In this document: positions 17,954-26,167 of the stretch, piece after piece
How positions within the stretch are numbered: the first letter of the stretch is position 1
Layout of the letters: every line of letters starts with the position of its first letter
Assembly (NCBI RefSeq): GCF_004364325.1
Contig: NZ_SOCP01000004.1
Location: 434,001 to 498,000, forward strand
Origin: Actinophytocola oryzae
GTDB taxonomy: Bacteria > Actinomycetota > Actinomycetes > Mycobacteriales > Pseudonocardiaceae
Direction of reading: 5' to 3'
DNA: 64,000 nt
The notes under the pieces: generated by a model
What the model saw: the letters and a program-made list of their open reading frames with translations, nothing else
Databases searched by the model: none
What the model was told of the DNA's origin: nothing
Made by a program: the position numbers and the translations under genes

Positions 17954-18702
17954 CCACCTACCCACGCGCGAACCCCCTCCCGGACACCCCGGTCACCGCA
18001 GGCATCGGCGTCATCCTGTCCGACACGGACGCGCCAAGGCCGCCAGGCGACGTCGGCAACCCGCGAACGTTCCCCTTCCCCGTGTCACTGACCATCGCGA
18101 CCGGCGCCGACGCCGTGACCCTGGTGGAACACGAGGCCACCGGCACCCTTCCGCACTACGTCCACAGTGGACAGGAGCTGACGGCAAGAGGCGCCAGAGC
18201 GATCTCGACGTCCTGCGGCTTCACCGTGCTCCACCAGCAGGCCCTCGCGGACGAGCTGGACTCGATCGTGGCCACGTCGGCACTGCTCCAGATCCCCCTG
18301 CTGCTCCGCATGCTCCCCGCCCGGGCCGAACTGGCGGTGATCACGGCCAACGCGACCACCCTGACCCCTCGGCACCTGGCGGCCGCCGGCGTCGACGAAG
18401 CCGGTCAGGGTCGCCTGCACCTCGTCGGCCTGGAACACACGCCCCACCTCTACCCCGTCCTGGTGACCGGCACCGGCAGCCTGGACACGGCCGTGGCGAC
18501 CGAGGAGGTCGTCACGGCCGCCACCACGGCGACGGCGGAACATCCCGGCATCGCGGCGTTCCTGCTGGAGTGCGCGAACCTCCCGCCCTACTCCCCGGCG
18601 CTGCGGGCGAGGACGGGCCTGCCGGTGTGGGACATCACCAGCATGCTCACCTGGCTCCAGCACGGCTTTGCCGGGCCATACGACCCGACCCTGACCGGGT
18701 GA
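17950..18702 (+). CDS. Asp/Glu racemase-superfamily protein
   Basis: A 250-residue protein of the aspartate/glutamate racemase, maleate isomerase and arylmalonate decarboxylase superfamily. Both expected cysteines are present: the first in ARAISTSCGF (about residue 88) and the second in LLECANLPPYSP. GNPRTFPFPV near the start and LLQIPLLLRMLP in the middle are typical of the uncharacterised racemase-like subgroup. It is the last gene of the operon, starting at the ATG at 17950 inside the transporter stop. The superfamily catalyses cofactor-free proton transfer or decarboxylation next to a carboxylate; the substrate here is unknown. Confidence 0.83.
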   Translation: MTTYPRANPLPDTPVTAGIGVILSDTDAPRPPGDVGNPRTFPFPVSLTIATGADAVTLVEHEATGTLPHYVHSGQELTARGARAISTSCGFTVLHQQALADELDSIVATSALLQIPLLLRMLPARAELAVITANATTLTPRHLAAAGVDEAGQGRLHLVGLEHTPHLYPVLVTGTGSLDTAVATEEVVTAATTATAEHPGIAAFLLECANLPPYSPALRARTGLPVWDITSMLTWLQHGFAGPYDPTLTG

Positions 18703-19071
18703 CCTCGGTGTGCCGTGTGAGATCCGGCGAGGCGCGGAGCCACAGCTCGACCTCGGGCAGAACTGAGTGGTGACGCGTTCGGACCGCCGAAAGTGACGAC
18801 GACCTGAGCGGCGTGGTCGTTGACGGTCCGACACAGCTGGACTCATCATGATCGAAACACAGCGTGTTTGGCCTGGTCGAAAGACCATAAGGCCAGCAGA
18901 AGGAGCGTCCACGGCAGGTTTTGACCTGCGACACCTGCCTCCGGATGGCTCAGGGCCGATTCGCTCTGACCTGCACGTACTCCGCAACAGCGGGATTCGG
19001 AGCAGGCTGCTTGCGCATGAGGGCAAAGCCCGCAGGTGAGCGCCATGAAAGCGTGCGCGATCTGAGCGCCG
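18703..19071. other. Gene-poor stretch containing the left end of the tRNA-linked element
   Basis: About 370 nt with no convincing gene. Its main content is the partial tRNA-Arg copy at 18904-18945. Sequence to the right of that copy belongs to the presumed element; no ORF there has a family signature. Confidence 0.55.
18904..18945 (-). repeat. att-like copy of the tRNA-Arg 3' half
   Basis: This 42-nt segment matches 19977-20019 at 40 of 43 aligned positions (two substitutions and one missing base). The matching part covers the tRNA from the anticodon loop to the 3' end and stops abruptly beyond it. This is the pattern left by a site-specific integrase that uses the tRNA 3' end as attB. No complete tRNA can fold here. 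Confidence 0.82.
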
Positions 19072-19632
19072 ATGGTGAAGACTGCCCCGGTGGAGTTCTT
19101 CTGCTATCACCGCGACAGGCCCGGCTCGATGGCGTTACGCACGAAGTTGCTGGAAGAGCACTGGTCCTACATGGATGGCTACGCGGCGGAGATGATCGCC
19201 CGTGGTCCGACCTTCACCAGCGATGACACGCTGACCGGCAGTGTGCACATCCTGGACCTGCCTGATCTGGCCGCCGCCCGAGCCTTCGCCTTTGATGAGC
19301 CTGGCTACCAGGCCGGCGCCTACCGCGACGTGCTCCTGCGCCGGTGGCGCAACGCCCCGGGCCGAACGATGTGGGACTTCCCAGGCGGCCGGACTGGAGG
19401 CAACCGATACCTGGTGCTCGGCCTGGGCGAGGGGGCGCCCGTAGACCTCGACGTCCCGTCCCCCCGGGACACGATCGCCTACGGCCCACTGCTGTCCGAC
19501 AGTGGCACCGACTGGCTGGGCACGGCAGCACTGGTCCGTGCTCCAGACCCGGACACGGCACGAGCCGTCCTCACCGCGGAGCGATACGCCGACATCGAGG
19601 TGCACAACTGGCAGTTCGGAGGCAGGCGCTGA
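19072..19632 (+). CDS. YciI-like (YCII-related) protein, apparently two-domain
   Basis: A 186-residue soluble protein. The first half (EFFCYHRDRPGSMALRTKLL, then EEHWSYMDGY and TGSVHILDLPDLAAARAFA) is a YciI-like ferredoxin fold with the usual His and a following Asp-Leu-Pro motif. The second half (YGPLLSDSGTDWLGTAALVR, DPDTARAVLTAERYADIEVH) repeats the pattern in weaker form, which explains the length of about twice a single YciI domain. YciI proteins are thought to act as small hydrolases or dehydrochlorinases, mostly without proven substrates. It lies inside the tRNA-linked element remnant and may be cargo. Confidence 0.75.
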   Translation: MVKTAPVEFFCYHRDRPGSMALRTKLLEEHWSYMDGYAAEMIARGPTFTSDDTLTGSVHILDLPDLAAARAFAFDEPGYQAGAYRDVLLRRWRNAPGRTMWDFPGGRTGGNRYLVLGLGEGAPVDLDVPSPRDTIAYGPLLSDSGTDWLGTAALVRAPDPDTARAVLTAERYADIEVHNWQFGGRR

Positions 19633-19696
19633 CCCGCAAGAACGCCCGTGTGACTGCCGAGGCACCCCCGGCTCCCTCGTACAGGCCGTCACGTAA

Positions 19697-19846
19697 CGCA
19701 CCTGGCTGTCCGGCGGTGTTGATCTGGCCCTGGTCGCGGAGTGGGCTGGGCACTCGCTGGCGGTCCTGATGGAGGTCCACGCGGCCTGGCTCTACGGCCA
19801 GGGCGTGATCGCCAAGCGGCGGGTTCAGGAAGCGCTCGGGCATTGA
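19697..19846 (+). pseudogene. Tyrosine recombinase C-terminal fragment
   Basis: Fifty codons reading TWLSGGVDLALVAEWAGHS, then AKRRVQEALGH and a stop, match the C-terminal end of actinobacterial phage-type integrases, where the usual form is STWLNAGV...AEWAGHSV...VYAKC...AKRRI. A stop codon and unrelated sequence lie directly upstream, so the catalytic Arg-bearing part is lost. The second catalytic His (AGHS) is kept, but the position of the nucleophilic Tyr reads His (EVHAAW). It is next to tRNA-Arg, as expected for the integrase of an element using that tRNA. Confidence 0.78.
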
Positions 19847-19978
19847 TCATCTTGCGTGCGTATTGCGCGTGGTCACCCGTAGAACGCCGGATTCGGTCGG
19901 ACTCAGCCGGGAGGGACGACAACGGCCGCTGCTCAGGAAAAGGGCTGGTCACGGCTGGTCTGGCTGGTGAAGAGAGAG

Positions 19979-20051
19979 CGCCCACGGCAGGATTTGAACC
20001 TGCGACACCTGCCTCCGGAGGGCAGTGCTCTATCCCCTGAGCTACGTGGGC
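19979..20051 (-). tRNA. tRNA-Arg (anticodon CCG)
   Basis: A 73-nt cloverleaf with a 7-bp acceptor stem (GCCCACG/CGTGGGC), D stem GCTC/GAGC, anticodon stem CTGCC/GGCAG around CTCCGGA, and T arm GCAGG-TTCAAAT-CCTGC. The anticodon CCG at 20016-20018 reads CGG codons. CCA is not encoded. Its 3' half is duplicated at 18904-18945. Confidence 0.97.
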
Positions 20052-20109
20052 TTGTTGCTGTCCGAAGCTTAGCGCATGCGGTTTTCGGCTGTGCGGCTAC
20101 GGTGGCTTC

Positions 20110-21792
20110 ATGGGTCGACGGTGGGTTGAGACTGGTGGGGTTCGACTGGCCGTGTACGAGGACGGGGTGGCTGGCGGGCCTGTTGTGCTGCTCGTTCACG
20201 GGTACCCGGACAACGCGTCCGTCTGGGATGGGGTGGTTGCCGAGTTGGGGGAGCGGTTTCGGGTCGTTCGGTATGACGTTCGTGGGTGTGGGGCCTCTGG
20301 TGCGCCTGACGGGCGTGACGGGTACCTCATGTCCGCCCTCGTTGGGGATCTTGTGGCTGTTGTCGAGGGCCTTGGGGGCGGTCCCGTTCATCTCGTCGCT
20401 CACGACTGGGGGTCCATCCAGTCCTGGGCGGCTGTTGCCGCTCGGCCTGAGCTTTTTCTCTCCTTTACGTCCATCTCCGGGCCTGATCTTGGGCATATCG
20501 ATGCCTGGATGCGGGGTGGGGGGCGGCGTCGTGACGTGGGTCGGCAGATCGTTCACTCTTGGTATATTGGGGCTTTTCAGGTGCCTTTCTTGCCTGAGCT
20601 GGTTTGGCGGGCGCCTTTTTTGTTGCGTCGGTTTCATGCCCGGTATCGGGACGCTCGTAACGGGGTTGAGCTTTATCGGGCCAATATGTTCGGGGCTTCT
20701 CGGGGTGCGCCTCGGGTTATTTCTACGCCTGTTCAGCAGTTGGCGCTTGTTCGGGATCCTTTTGTCACCTCCTCTATTTTGACTTCTGCCGACTCCTGGT
20801 GTGAGCGGCTTTGGCGGCGGCCCCTTGCCGCTGGGCACTGGGCTGTTCGGGATCGGCCTTCCACCGTTGCTCGCCTGGTTTTCGAGTTTGTCGACCACGT
20901 CGGGGGTGGCGCGGCTTCTCGGGAGTTGGAGCGGGCTCGGGTTGGCTTCGACCGCAAGCGCCTTGGTGGCCAGCTTGCTCTTGTCACCGGGGCCGGTAGT
21001 GGGATTGGGCGTGCCACCGCCCTTGCTCTTCGGGAGCAGGGAGCTGACGTGCTCTGCGTTGACATCGACTTCGACTCCGCCACTCGGACCGCTGTCGACG
21101 TGGGTGGTTCTGCTTTTCAGTTGGACGTCTCCGACGGTGACGCCACCGCTCGGCTTGCCGAGCACGTTCTCGCCGAGCACGGGGTGCCTGATCTTGTGAT
21201 GGCCAATGCGGGCATCGCTGTCGCCGGGTCTTTTCTTGAGACTTCCGAGGATGACTGGCGGCGGGTGATCGACGTCAATCTCCTGGGGGTCGTCAATACC
21301 CTGCGTGCTTTTGCGCCTCTTCTCGTCGACCGGGGTGAGGGTGGGCACCTCGTCATTACCTCGTCCGCGGCCGGGTTTTTGTCCTTGCCTTCTCTTCCCG
21401 CCTACGGGGCCTCCAAGGCCGCCGTTCTCATGCTTGCCCAGAACCTTGCCGGCGAGTTGGTCGACGACGGGATCGCCGTCAGCGCCATCTGCCCCGGAAT
21501 CGTGCACACCGGCATCACGTCGTCCGCACGTTTTGCCGGGGCCTCGCCCGAGGAGGAGCGTGAACTCCAGGTTCGGGCCACCGCCTCCTACCGGCGCCGG
21601 GGGTTTGGGCCGGAGAAGGTCGCCGCCGCGGTTGTTGCCACTGTCCTTGGTGGGCGGTCGCGGGTTGTGCCCGTCACCCCTGAGGCCAAGGTCGGCGCCA
21701 TCGCCAATCGGGTTGCGCCTCGGGCCACTCGCGCGTTGCTTCGGTGGTTTGACCGGGTTACCGCATCGCGGCAGCCGCCTCGGCGGGGTTAG
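20110..21792 (+). CDS. ephD: EphD-like alpha/beta hydrolase fused to short-chain dehydrogenase
   Basis: A 560-residue two-enzyme fusion. Residues 1-270 are an alpha/beta hydrolase with VHGYPDN as oxyanion segment and AHDWGS holding Asp99, the nucleophile type of epoxide hydrolases. Residues 285-530 are an SDR with TGAGSGIG (294-300), MANAG, a Ser at about 418 and the Tyr432-x3-Lys436 pair. The same architecture occurs in mycobacterial EphD, which acts on epoxy or keto lipids. Codon use is unlike the neighbours: many T-ending codons (CTT, GTT, TTT, GGG, CGG), which suggests weak expression or later acquisition. It ends convergently with the PhzF-like gene, with a 4-nt overlap. Confidence 0.88.
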   Translation: MGRRWVETGGVRLAVYEDGVAGGPVVLLVHGYPDNASVWDGVVAELGERFRVVRYDVRGCGASGAPDGRDGYLMSALVGDLVAVVEGLGGGPVHLVAHDWGSIQSWAAVAARPELFLSFTSISGPDLGHIDAWMRGGGRRRDVGRQIVHSWYIGAFQVPFLPELVWRAPFLLRRFHARYRDARNGVELYRANMFGASRGAPRVISTPVQQLALVRDPFVTSSILTSADSWCERLWRRPLAAGHWAVRDRPSTVARLVFEFVDHVGGGAASRELERARVGFDRKRLGGQLALVTGAGSGIGRATALALREQGADVLCVDIDFDSATRTAVDVGGSAFQLDVSDGDATARLAEHVLAEHGVPDLVMANAGIAVAGSFLETSEDDWRRVIDVNLLGVVNTLRAFAPLLVDRGEGGHLVITSSAAGFLSLPSLPAYGASKAAVLMLAQNLAGELVDDGIAVSAICPGIVHTGITSSARFAGASPEEERELQVRATASYRRRGFGPEKVAAAVVATVLGGRSRVVPVTPEAKVGAIANRVAPRATRALLRWFDRVTASRQPPRRG

Positions 21793-22613
21793 GTCACGAT
21801 CTTCGTGGCTGTGCCTGTCACCCTCACCCTGGGGTCGGTCGGGTCCACTTCTATCGTCAGTTCGCTTCTGCGGCCCATGTCCTCGCCCTGGATGATCGTC
21901 AGGTTCGTCGGGGTCGGGATCCTGCTTAGCGTTCTCAGGTAGCCGCCGAAGGCCGCCGCCGCGGCTCCTGTTGCCGGGTCCTCCACCACGCCGCCCACCG
22001 GGAACGGGTCTCGGGCGTGGAACTTCTCCTTCGACTCCGGCCAGAACAGGTGGACTGTGACCCAGTTTGCCTTCTGCATCAGGGCTTTCAGCGCTTCGAA
22101 GTCGTAGTCCAGGGTTGCCAGGCGGGCTCTGCTCGACGCTGCCAACATCAGGTGGTCGTTGCCTGCGAAGGACACGTGTGCCGGCCACTCCTCGTGGAGG
22201 TCCGCGCTTGGCCAGTTCAGTGCCTTCAGCGCCTCGGTCACCTCATCGGGGGTTGCTGGGCGCGATTTCGTGGCCACGCTTGCCAGGGTGGCCACCGTTG
22301 TGTCCTTTATGGCCGTTTGGACTGGGATGGGGCCGGCCTTCGTCCTGAAGGTCAGCTCGCCTGGGCCGTCGCGGTCGGCCAGGGCCACCGCGGTGGCGAT
22401 TGTCGCGTGGCCGCAGAACGGGACCTCGGCCAGTGGGCTGAAGTAGCGTACTGCGAAGCCCTCGGTGACGAAGGCTGTCTCTGAGTAGCCGATGTCGGCC
22501 GCTGTCTTCTGCATCTCGGCGTCCGACATGGACTCGGCGTCCAGGACCACGCCCGCCGGGTTGCCCTTCGTCGGGTCGGCGGTGAACGCCGCGTAGCGCA
22601 GTACCTCTGGCAT
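21789..22613 (-). CDS. PhzF-family isomerase-like protein
   Basis: A 274-residue PhzF/diaminopimelate-epimerase-fold protein. The N-terminal VLRYAAFTADPTKGNPAGVV, the catalytic-Glu region GYSETAFV, PFCGHATIATA, and the C-terminal DPATGAAAAAFGG are all family landmarks. The founder isomerises a phenazine precursor, but most homologues lie outside phenazine clusters, as here, and have unknown substrates. The ATG at 22613 is chosen because residues from MPEVLRY onward align with the family; a longer reading to 22655 runs into the upstream hairpin. Confidence 0.88.
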   Translation of the reverse strand: MPEVLRYAAFTADPTKGNPAGVVLDAESMSDAEMQKTAADIGYSETAFVTEGFAVRYFSPLAEVPFCGHATIATAVALADRDGPGELTFRTKAGPIPVQTAIKDTTVATLASVATKSRPATPDEVTEALKALNWPSADLHEEWPAHVSFAGNDHLMLAASSRARLATLDYDFEALKALMQKANWVTVHLFWPESKEKFHARDPFPVGGVVEDPATGAAAAAFGGYLRTLSRIPTPTNLTIIQGEDMGRRSELTIEVDPTDPRVRVTGTATKIVT

Positions 22614-22625
22614 GACTCGATTGTG

Positions 22626-22665
22626 CCCGCGTGCGGTGGGTTGCCGCTTACCCACCGCACGCGGG
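22626..22665 (-). terminator. Perfect 15-bp hairpin after the aldehyde dehydrogenase gene
   Basis: CCCGCGTGCGGTGGG (22626-22640) and CCCACCGCACGCGGG (22651-22665) pair perfectly around a 10-nt loop. It lies 8 nt beyond the dehydrogenase stop and just upstream of the PhzF-like start, so it should separate these two minus-strand transcripts. Confidence 0.87.
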
Positions 22666-22672
22666 GGTCACC

Positions 22673-24124
22673 TCAGTACGGGAACTGTGGACGGCCTCTG
22701 TGTACCGAGATCCACTTCAGGGTGGTGAACTCGTTCAGGCTCCACTCGCCGTTCAGGCGGCCCATGCCGGAGTTCTTCTCGCCGCCGAACGCGACCACCG
22801 GCTCGTCGTGGATCGTCGTGTTGTTGATGTGGACCATGCCCGTGTTGATGCGTTTCGCCAGCTCCACGCCGTGGTCCAGGTCGCTCGTGTGTACGGCACC
22901 GCTCAGGCCGAACGGGGTGTCGTTCGCCATCGCCACGGCCTCGTCCTCGGTGTCGAACGGCATCAGGCACACCACCGGGCCGAACAGCTCCTGCTGCGCC
23001 ACCGACATCGCCGGGGTGACGTCCGCCAGCACCGTCGGATGGCACAGGGTGCCGTCCACCTCGCCCCTCAGCAGCGGCTTCGCGCCCTCCGCTATGCCCT
23101 GTTCCACCTGCGCCGCCAGCGTGTCGGCCTGCTTCTGGTTGATCAGCGGGCCCAGGATCGTCGCCGGGTCCCTCGGGTCACCTACCGGCAGGGAGGCTGC
23201 CTTCGCCACGTAGCGCTGCGCGAACTCCTCGTACAGGCTGCGGTGGACTAGTACCCGGTTGGCTGACATGCAGATCTGACCCTGGTGGGTGAACCTCGAG
23301 AACACGGCCGCGTCGGTCGCCAGGTCGAGGTCGGCGTCCTCCAGCACGATCAGTGCCGAGTTGCCGCCCAGCTCCAGGATCGGCTTCTTGTAGTTGCGGG
23401 CCGCCACCGACGCCACGTGCGCGCCCACGGCTGCCGAGCCGGTGAAGGCGATCACCCTCGGTACGGGGTGCTCCACGAACGCGTCCCCGATCGCGGGGAT
23501 CTCGGTGATCACCACGTTCAGCAGGCCCGGGGGCAGGCCCGCCGCCTCGAAGATCTCGGCGAACAGGGTGCCACCGACGATGGGGGAGTCCTCGTGCGGC
23601 TTCAGGACCACGCCGTTGCCCGCGGCCAGCGCCGGGGCCACGCACTTCATGCCGAGGAAGAACGGGAAGTTGAACGGGCTGATGACGCCGACGACCCCGA
23701 CCGGCTCCCGGTACAGCCGGTTCTCCTTCTCGTTGTCGGGTGAGGGCAGGATCCGCCCCTCCATGCGCAGCGGGAAGGTCGCCGCTTCCTTCAGCATGTC
23801 AAGCACCAGGCCGATCTCGAAACCGGCCTTCAAGCGGGTGCCACCCAGCTCATCGATAATGACCTCGGTGATGTCCGCCATGTGTTCCTCCACATAGCGT
23901 AATGCCCGCTCGAACACAGCTCGTTTGGCATAGGGGTTCACCCTGTCCCACTCGAGCTTCGCGCGCTCCGCCGCCCGATACGCGTCGTCAATGTCCGAGA
24001 CGCTGGCGATATTGAACTCGGCGACGGTCGAGCCGTCGTACGGGTTGCGATCTACCAGGACCTTCTCCATCGAACCTGAACGCCACTCGCCGGCGATGAA
24101 TTGCTTGCTGTGCATGGTCACCAT
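22673..24124 (-). CDS. Aldehyde dehydrogenase
   Basis: A 483-residue NAD(P)-dependent aldehyde dehydrogenase. The catalytic Cys lies in GQICMSANR (about residue 285) and the general-base Glu in ILELGGNSA (about residue 251); GVISPFNFPF and FTGSAAVG are the cofactor-binding segments. The overall pattern is nearest to benzaldehyde, vanillin or salicylaldehyde dehydrogenases. Starts at 24136 and 24115 are also possible; 24124 is preferred because GAAGGTC lies 6 nt upstream. It is monocistronic, with a hairpin after it and about 170 nt of AT-richer sequence before it that should hold its promoter. Confidence 0.9.
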   Translation of the reverse strand: MVTMHSKQFIAGEWRSGSMEKVLVDRNPYDGSTVAEFNIASVSDIDDAYRAAERAKLEWDRVNPYAKRAVFERALRYVEEHMADITEVIIDELGGTRLKAGFEIGLVLDMLKEAATFPLRMEGRILPSPDNEKENRLYREPVGVVGVISPFNFPFFLGMKCVAPALAAGNGVVLKPHEDSPIVGGTLFAEIFEAAGLPPGLLNVVITEIPAIGDAFVEHPVPRVIAFTGSAAVGAHVASVAARNYKKPILELGGNSALIVLEDADLDLATDAAVFSRFTHQGQICMSANRVLVHRSLYEEFAQRYVAKAASLPVGDPRDPATILGPLINQKQADTLAAQVEQGIAEGAKPLLRGEVDGTLCHPTVLADVTPAMSVAQQELFGPVVCLMPFDTEDEAVAMANDTPFGLSGAVHTSDLDHGVELAKRINTGMVHINNTTIHDEPVVAFGGEKNSGMGRLNGEWSLNEFTTLKWISVHRGRPQFPY

Positions 24125-24295
24125 GGTGACCTTCATTTCGGGCCACGTAAACGCACTGTGTGTGTTCGTGATGTTATCGAGCCGATACGCGGCTTGACCG
24201 GCAAATGTTCCGAAATTGATCGACAACACGGCTTCGGGTGGCAATTGCCGTTTTATCGCGCGTTTTGTGGGGCGACTCCGGCTGCCAGTTGCCGG

Positions 24296-24691
24296 TCACC
24301 CCGAGTTCGAGGTGTCCCCGTCGACGTAGACCCAGCGGCCGTCCACCTTCGTGAACCGGCTCTGCTCCTGGAGCACGCCGCTGTGCGTGGAGTGGGTGTA
24401 GTGGGCCCTGAACTCGACGGTGCCCTCCGTGTGGAGCAGGCCCCCGCCGGTCGTGGCCAGGATCTCGAGGCGGGTCCACCGCTGGGTCGGGTCCAGCCGC
24501 ACGGCCGGGGGCCGCGTCTCGGGGTGCCAACTGTGCAGGAGGTACGCCGCGTCGCCGGTCGCGAAGGCGGTGTACCTCGAGCGCATCAGCGCCTCGGCGG
24601 TTGGCGCCGCGGCACCGGAGTGCACACGGCCGCAGCAGTCGTCGTACGGGAGCGGGGTTCCACATGGGCAACGCACGGGGCATATTGTCAC
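24296..24691 (-). CDS. YchJ-family SEC-C zinc-motif protein
   Basis: A 131-residue YchJ-like protein. The N-terminal zinc motif is CPCGTPLPYDDCCGRVHSG, followed by the diagnostic ALMRSRYTAFATGDAAYLLHSW and a nuclear-transport-factor-2-like body. Family members are small single-domain proteins of unknown function. It starts with a GTG at 24691 that overlaps the monooxygenase stop as GTGA, so it is co-translated with that gene. Confidence 0.9.
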   Translation of the reverse strand: MTICPVRCPCGTPLPYDDCCGRVHSGAAAPTAEALMRSRYTAFATGDAAYLLHSWHPETRPPAVRLDPTQRWTRLEILATTGGGLLHTEGTVEFRAHYTHSTHSGVLQEQSRFTKVDGRWVYVDGDTSNSG

Positions 24692-25761
24692 GCGTACGCC
24701 GAGGCCTCGCCGAGCAGATGCCTGATCTCCCGCACGGCCGTGCGCCCGGCCCGGTTCGCGCCGACCGTGCTGGCCGACGGGCCGTAGCCCACCAGGTGCA
24801 CCCTCGGCTCGGTCACCACCCGCGTCCCGTCCATCACGATGCCGCCCCCGGGACCACGCAAACCCAGTGGTGCCAAGTGTTCCAGGGCCGCGCGCCAGCC
24901 GGTGCACCACAGGATGACGTCGACGTCGAGGGTCGCGCCGTCGGCCCACGCGACGCCCGTCGGGACCAGTCGGTCGAACATCGGGCGGCGGGCAAGCAGG
25001 CCGCGGTGCCGTGCCTCGACCACCTCGGGCGTCAGCCCCAGATCGGTTGCGGAAACCACACTTTCGGGTGAGAGACCGGCGCGGACGCGCTCGTCGACGC
25101 GCGCGATGATCTCGCGGCCGTACTCGTGGGTGAACGGCCCCGCGCGGAACACCGGCTCGCGTCGGGTCACCCAGAAGGTCTCGGCCACCGTCGCGATCTC
25201 CAGTTGCAGCTGGACGGCCGACGTGCCGCCGCCGACCACCAGCACCCGCTTGCCCGCGAACTCGCCAGGGCCCCGGTAGCCGGCTGTGTGGAGCTGTCTG
25301 CCGTGGAACTCGCCCGGGTAGTGCGGCCAGAACGGGTGGGTCCACGTGCCGGTCGCGTTGATCACCGCGCGGGCCGACCACGTCCCCTCGGTGCTGTCCA
25401 CCGACAGCCGCGGTCCCGGACGGACGGCCGACACGGCGACCGGCCGGTGTACCTCCAGCCCGAACTCCCGCTCGTACGCGGCAAAGTAGGCGGGCACGGC
25501 CGTCGCGGCGGGCTCCCGCGGCGACGGCGGGTCGAACTTCATGCCTGGCAGGTCGAAGATCCCGTGCACCGTCGCCATCCGCAGCGTCGGCCAGCGGTGC
25601 TGCCACGCACCACCCGGCGCGGGGTTCGCGTCCAGCACCGTGAAGTCCATCCCCGCGCGGCGCAGGAAGTACGCGCTCGACAGTCCCGCCTGTCCCGCAC
25701 CGATCACGACGACGTCCGTCTCTCCCACGTCGAACAGCAACGTTTTGGGGTGCACCAACAT
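24688..25761 (-). CDS. Flavin-containing monooxygenase-like FAD/NAD(P)-binding protein
   Basis: A 357-residue FMO-type oxidoreductase. It has the FAD-binding VVVIGAGQAGLSSAYFL, the DANPAPGGAWQHRW segment, the ATGTW turn, and a second dinucleotide site VLVVGGGTSAVQLQLE for NADPH. The C-terminal ILWCTGWRAALEHL and VGYGPSAST match single-component monooxygenases (YpdA/CzcO-like). An upstream start at 25788 is possible; neither has a strong ribosome binding site. It is co-translated with a YchJ-like gene. The substrate is unknown. Confidence 0.86.
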   Translation of the reverse strand: MLVHPKTLLFDVGETDVVVIGAGQAGLSSAYFLRRAGMDFTVLDANPAPGGAWQHRWPTLRMATVHGIFDLPGMKFDPPSPREPAATAVPAYFAAYEREFGLEVHRPVAVSAVRPGPRLSVDSTEGTWSARAVINATGTWTHPFWPHYPGEFHGRQLHTAGYRGPGEFAGKRVLVVGGGTSAVQLQLEIATVAETFWVTRREPVFRAGPFTHEYGREIIARVDERVRAGLSPESVVSATDLGLTPEVVEARHRGLLARRPMFDRLVPTGVAWADGATLDVDVILWCTGWRAALEHLAPLGLRGPGGGIVMDGTRVVTEPRVHLVGYGPSASTVGANRAGRTAVREIRHLLGEASAYA

Positions 25762-25862
25762 TTCATCCGTGTGGACCGTCACGTACACCGGTGCGTCGCG
25801 ACGAGGAACCCGGGTATGGTGCGCGTGCCTGGGGGTGGGCGGTCGTTCGCCAGCACAACGGA

Positions 25863-26021
25863 ATGAGCCTAACTATGGTCGCGCTGACGATCATCATCGG
25901 CGGAGCGGTTCTCGTCGTGCTCATCGTCGCCGCGGTGCGCGCCCTGCGACGCGCGTCGCGCCGGATCGACGACATCGTCCGCGAGGAGCTGGATCCCGAG
26001 GACGGCGACACCCCTGACTGA
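25863..26021 (+). CDS. Small single-pass membrane protein
   Basis: A 52-residue protein with one membrane helix (ALTIIIGGAVLVVLIVAAVRAL), then a basic stretch and an acidic tail ending in DPEDGDTPD. The start may be the ATG at 25863 or at 25875; upstream residues look like non-coding translation. It lies alone between a divergent flavoprotein gene and gndA. No function can be assigned. Confidence 0.55.
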   Translation: MSLTMVALTIIIGGAVLVVLIVAAVRALRRASRRIDDIVREELDPEDGDTPD

Positions 26022-26167
26022 TCGCGATGTCGGTCTGTGTCAACGTATTCGGTATACCGACGTCCGGATCGGACCGTCGCGCCACTGGTCATACCGGGGT
26101 GGAAGATCACCGTGCGTCACGTCATCTGCCCGGTGCGCCGGAGGCGTTCCTCGGGCAGAGTGGGCAC

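Larger units (their letters stand above)
18904..20019. mobile_element. Remnant of a tRNA-Arg-integrated element
   Basis: Direct repeats of the tRNA-Arg 3' half bound about 1.03 kb of DNA that contains one intact YciI-like gene and the last 50 codons of a tyrosine recombinase next to the tRNA. The layout (tRNA end, integrase end, cargo, partial tRNA copy) is that of an integrative and conjugative element or prophage reduced by deletion. The direct repeats are degenerate, so it is unlikely to be mobile. Confidence 0.72.

Noticed and set aside
18904..18976. Second tRNA-Arg gene
   Set aside because: Only the 3' half matches; the 5' acceptor and D arm are missing, so no cloverleaf forms.
19933..22188. 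751-codon minus-strand frame opposite the EphD-like gene
   Set aside because: It crosses the tRNA gene and has no family signature; it is a by-product of T-ending codon use on the plus strand.
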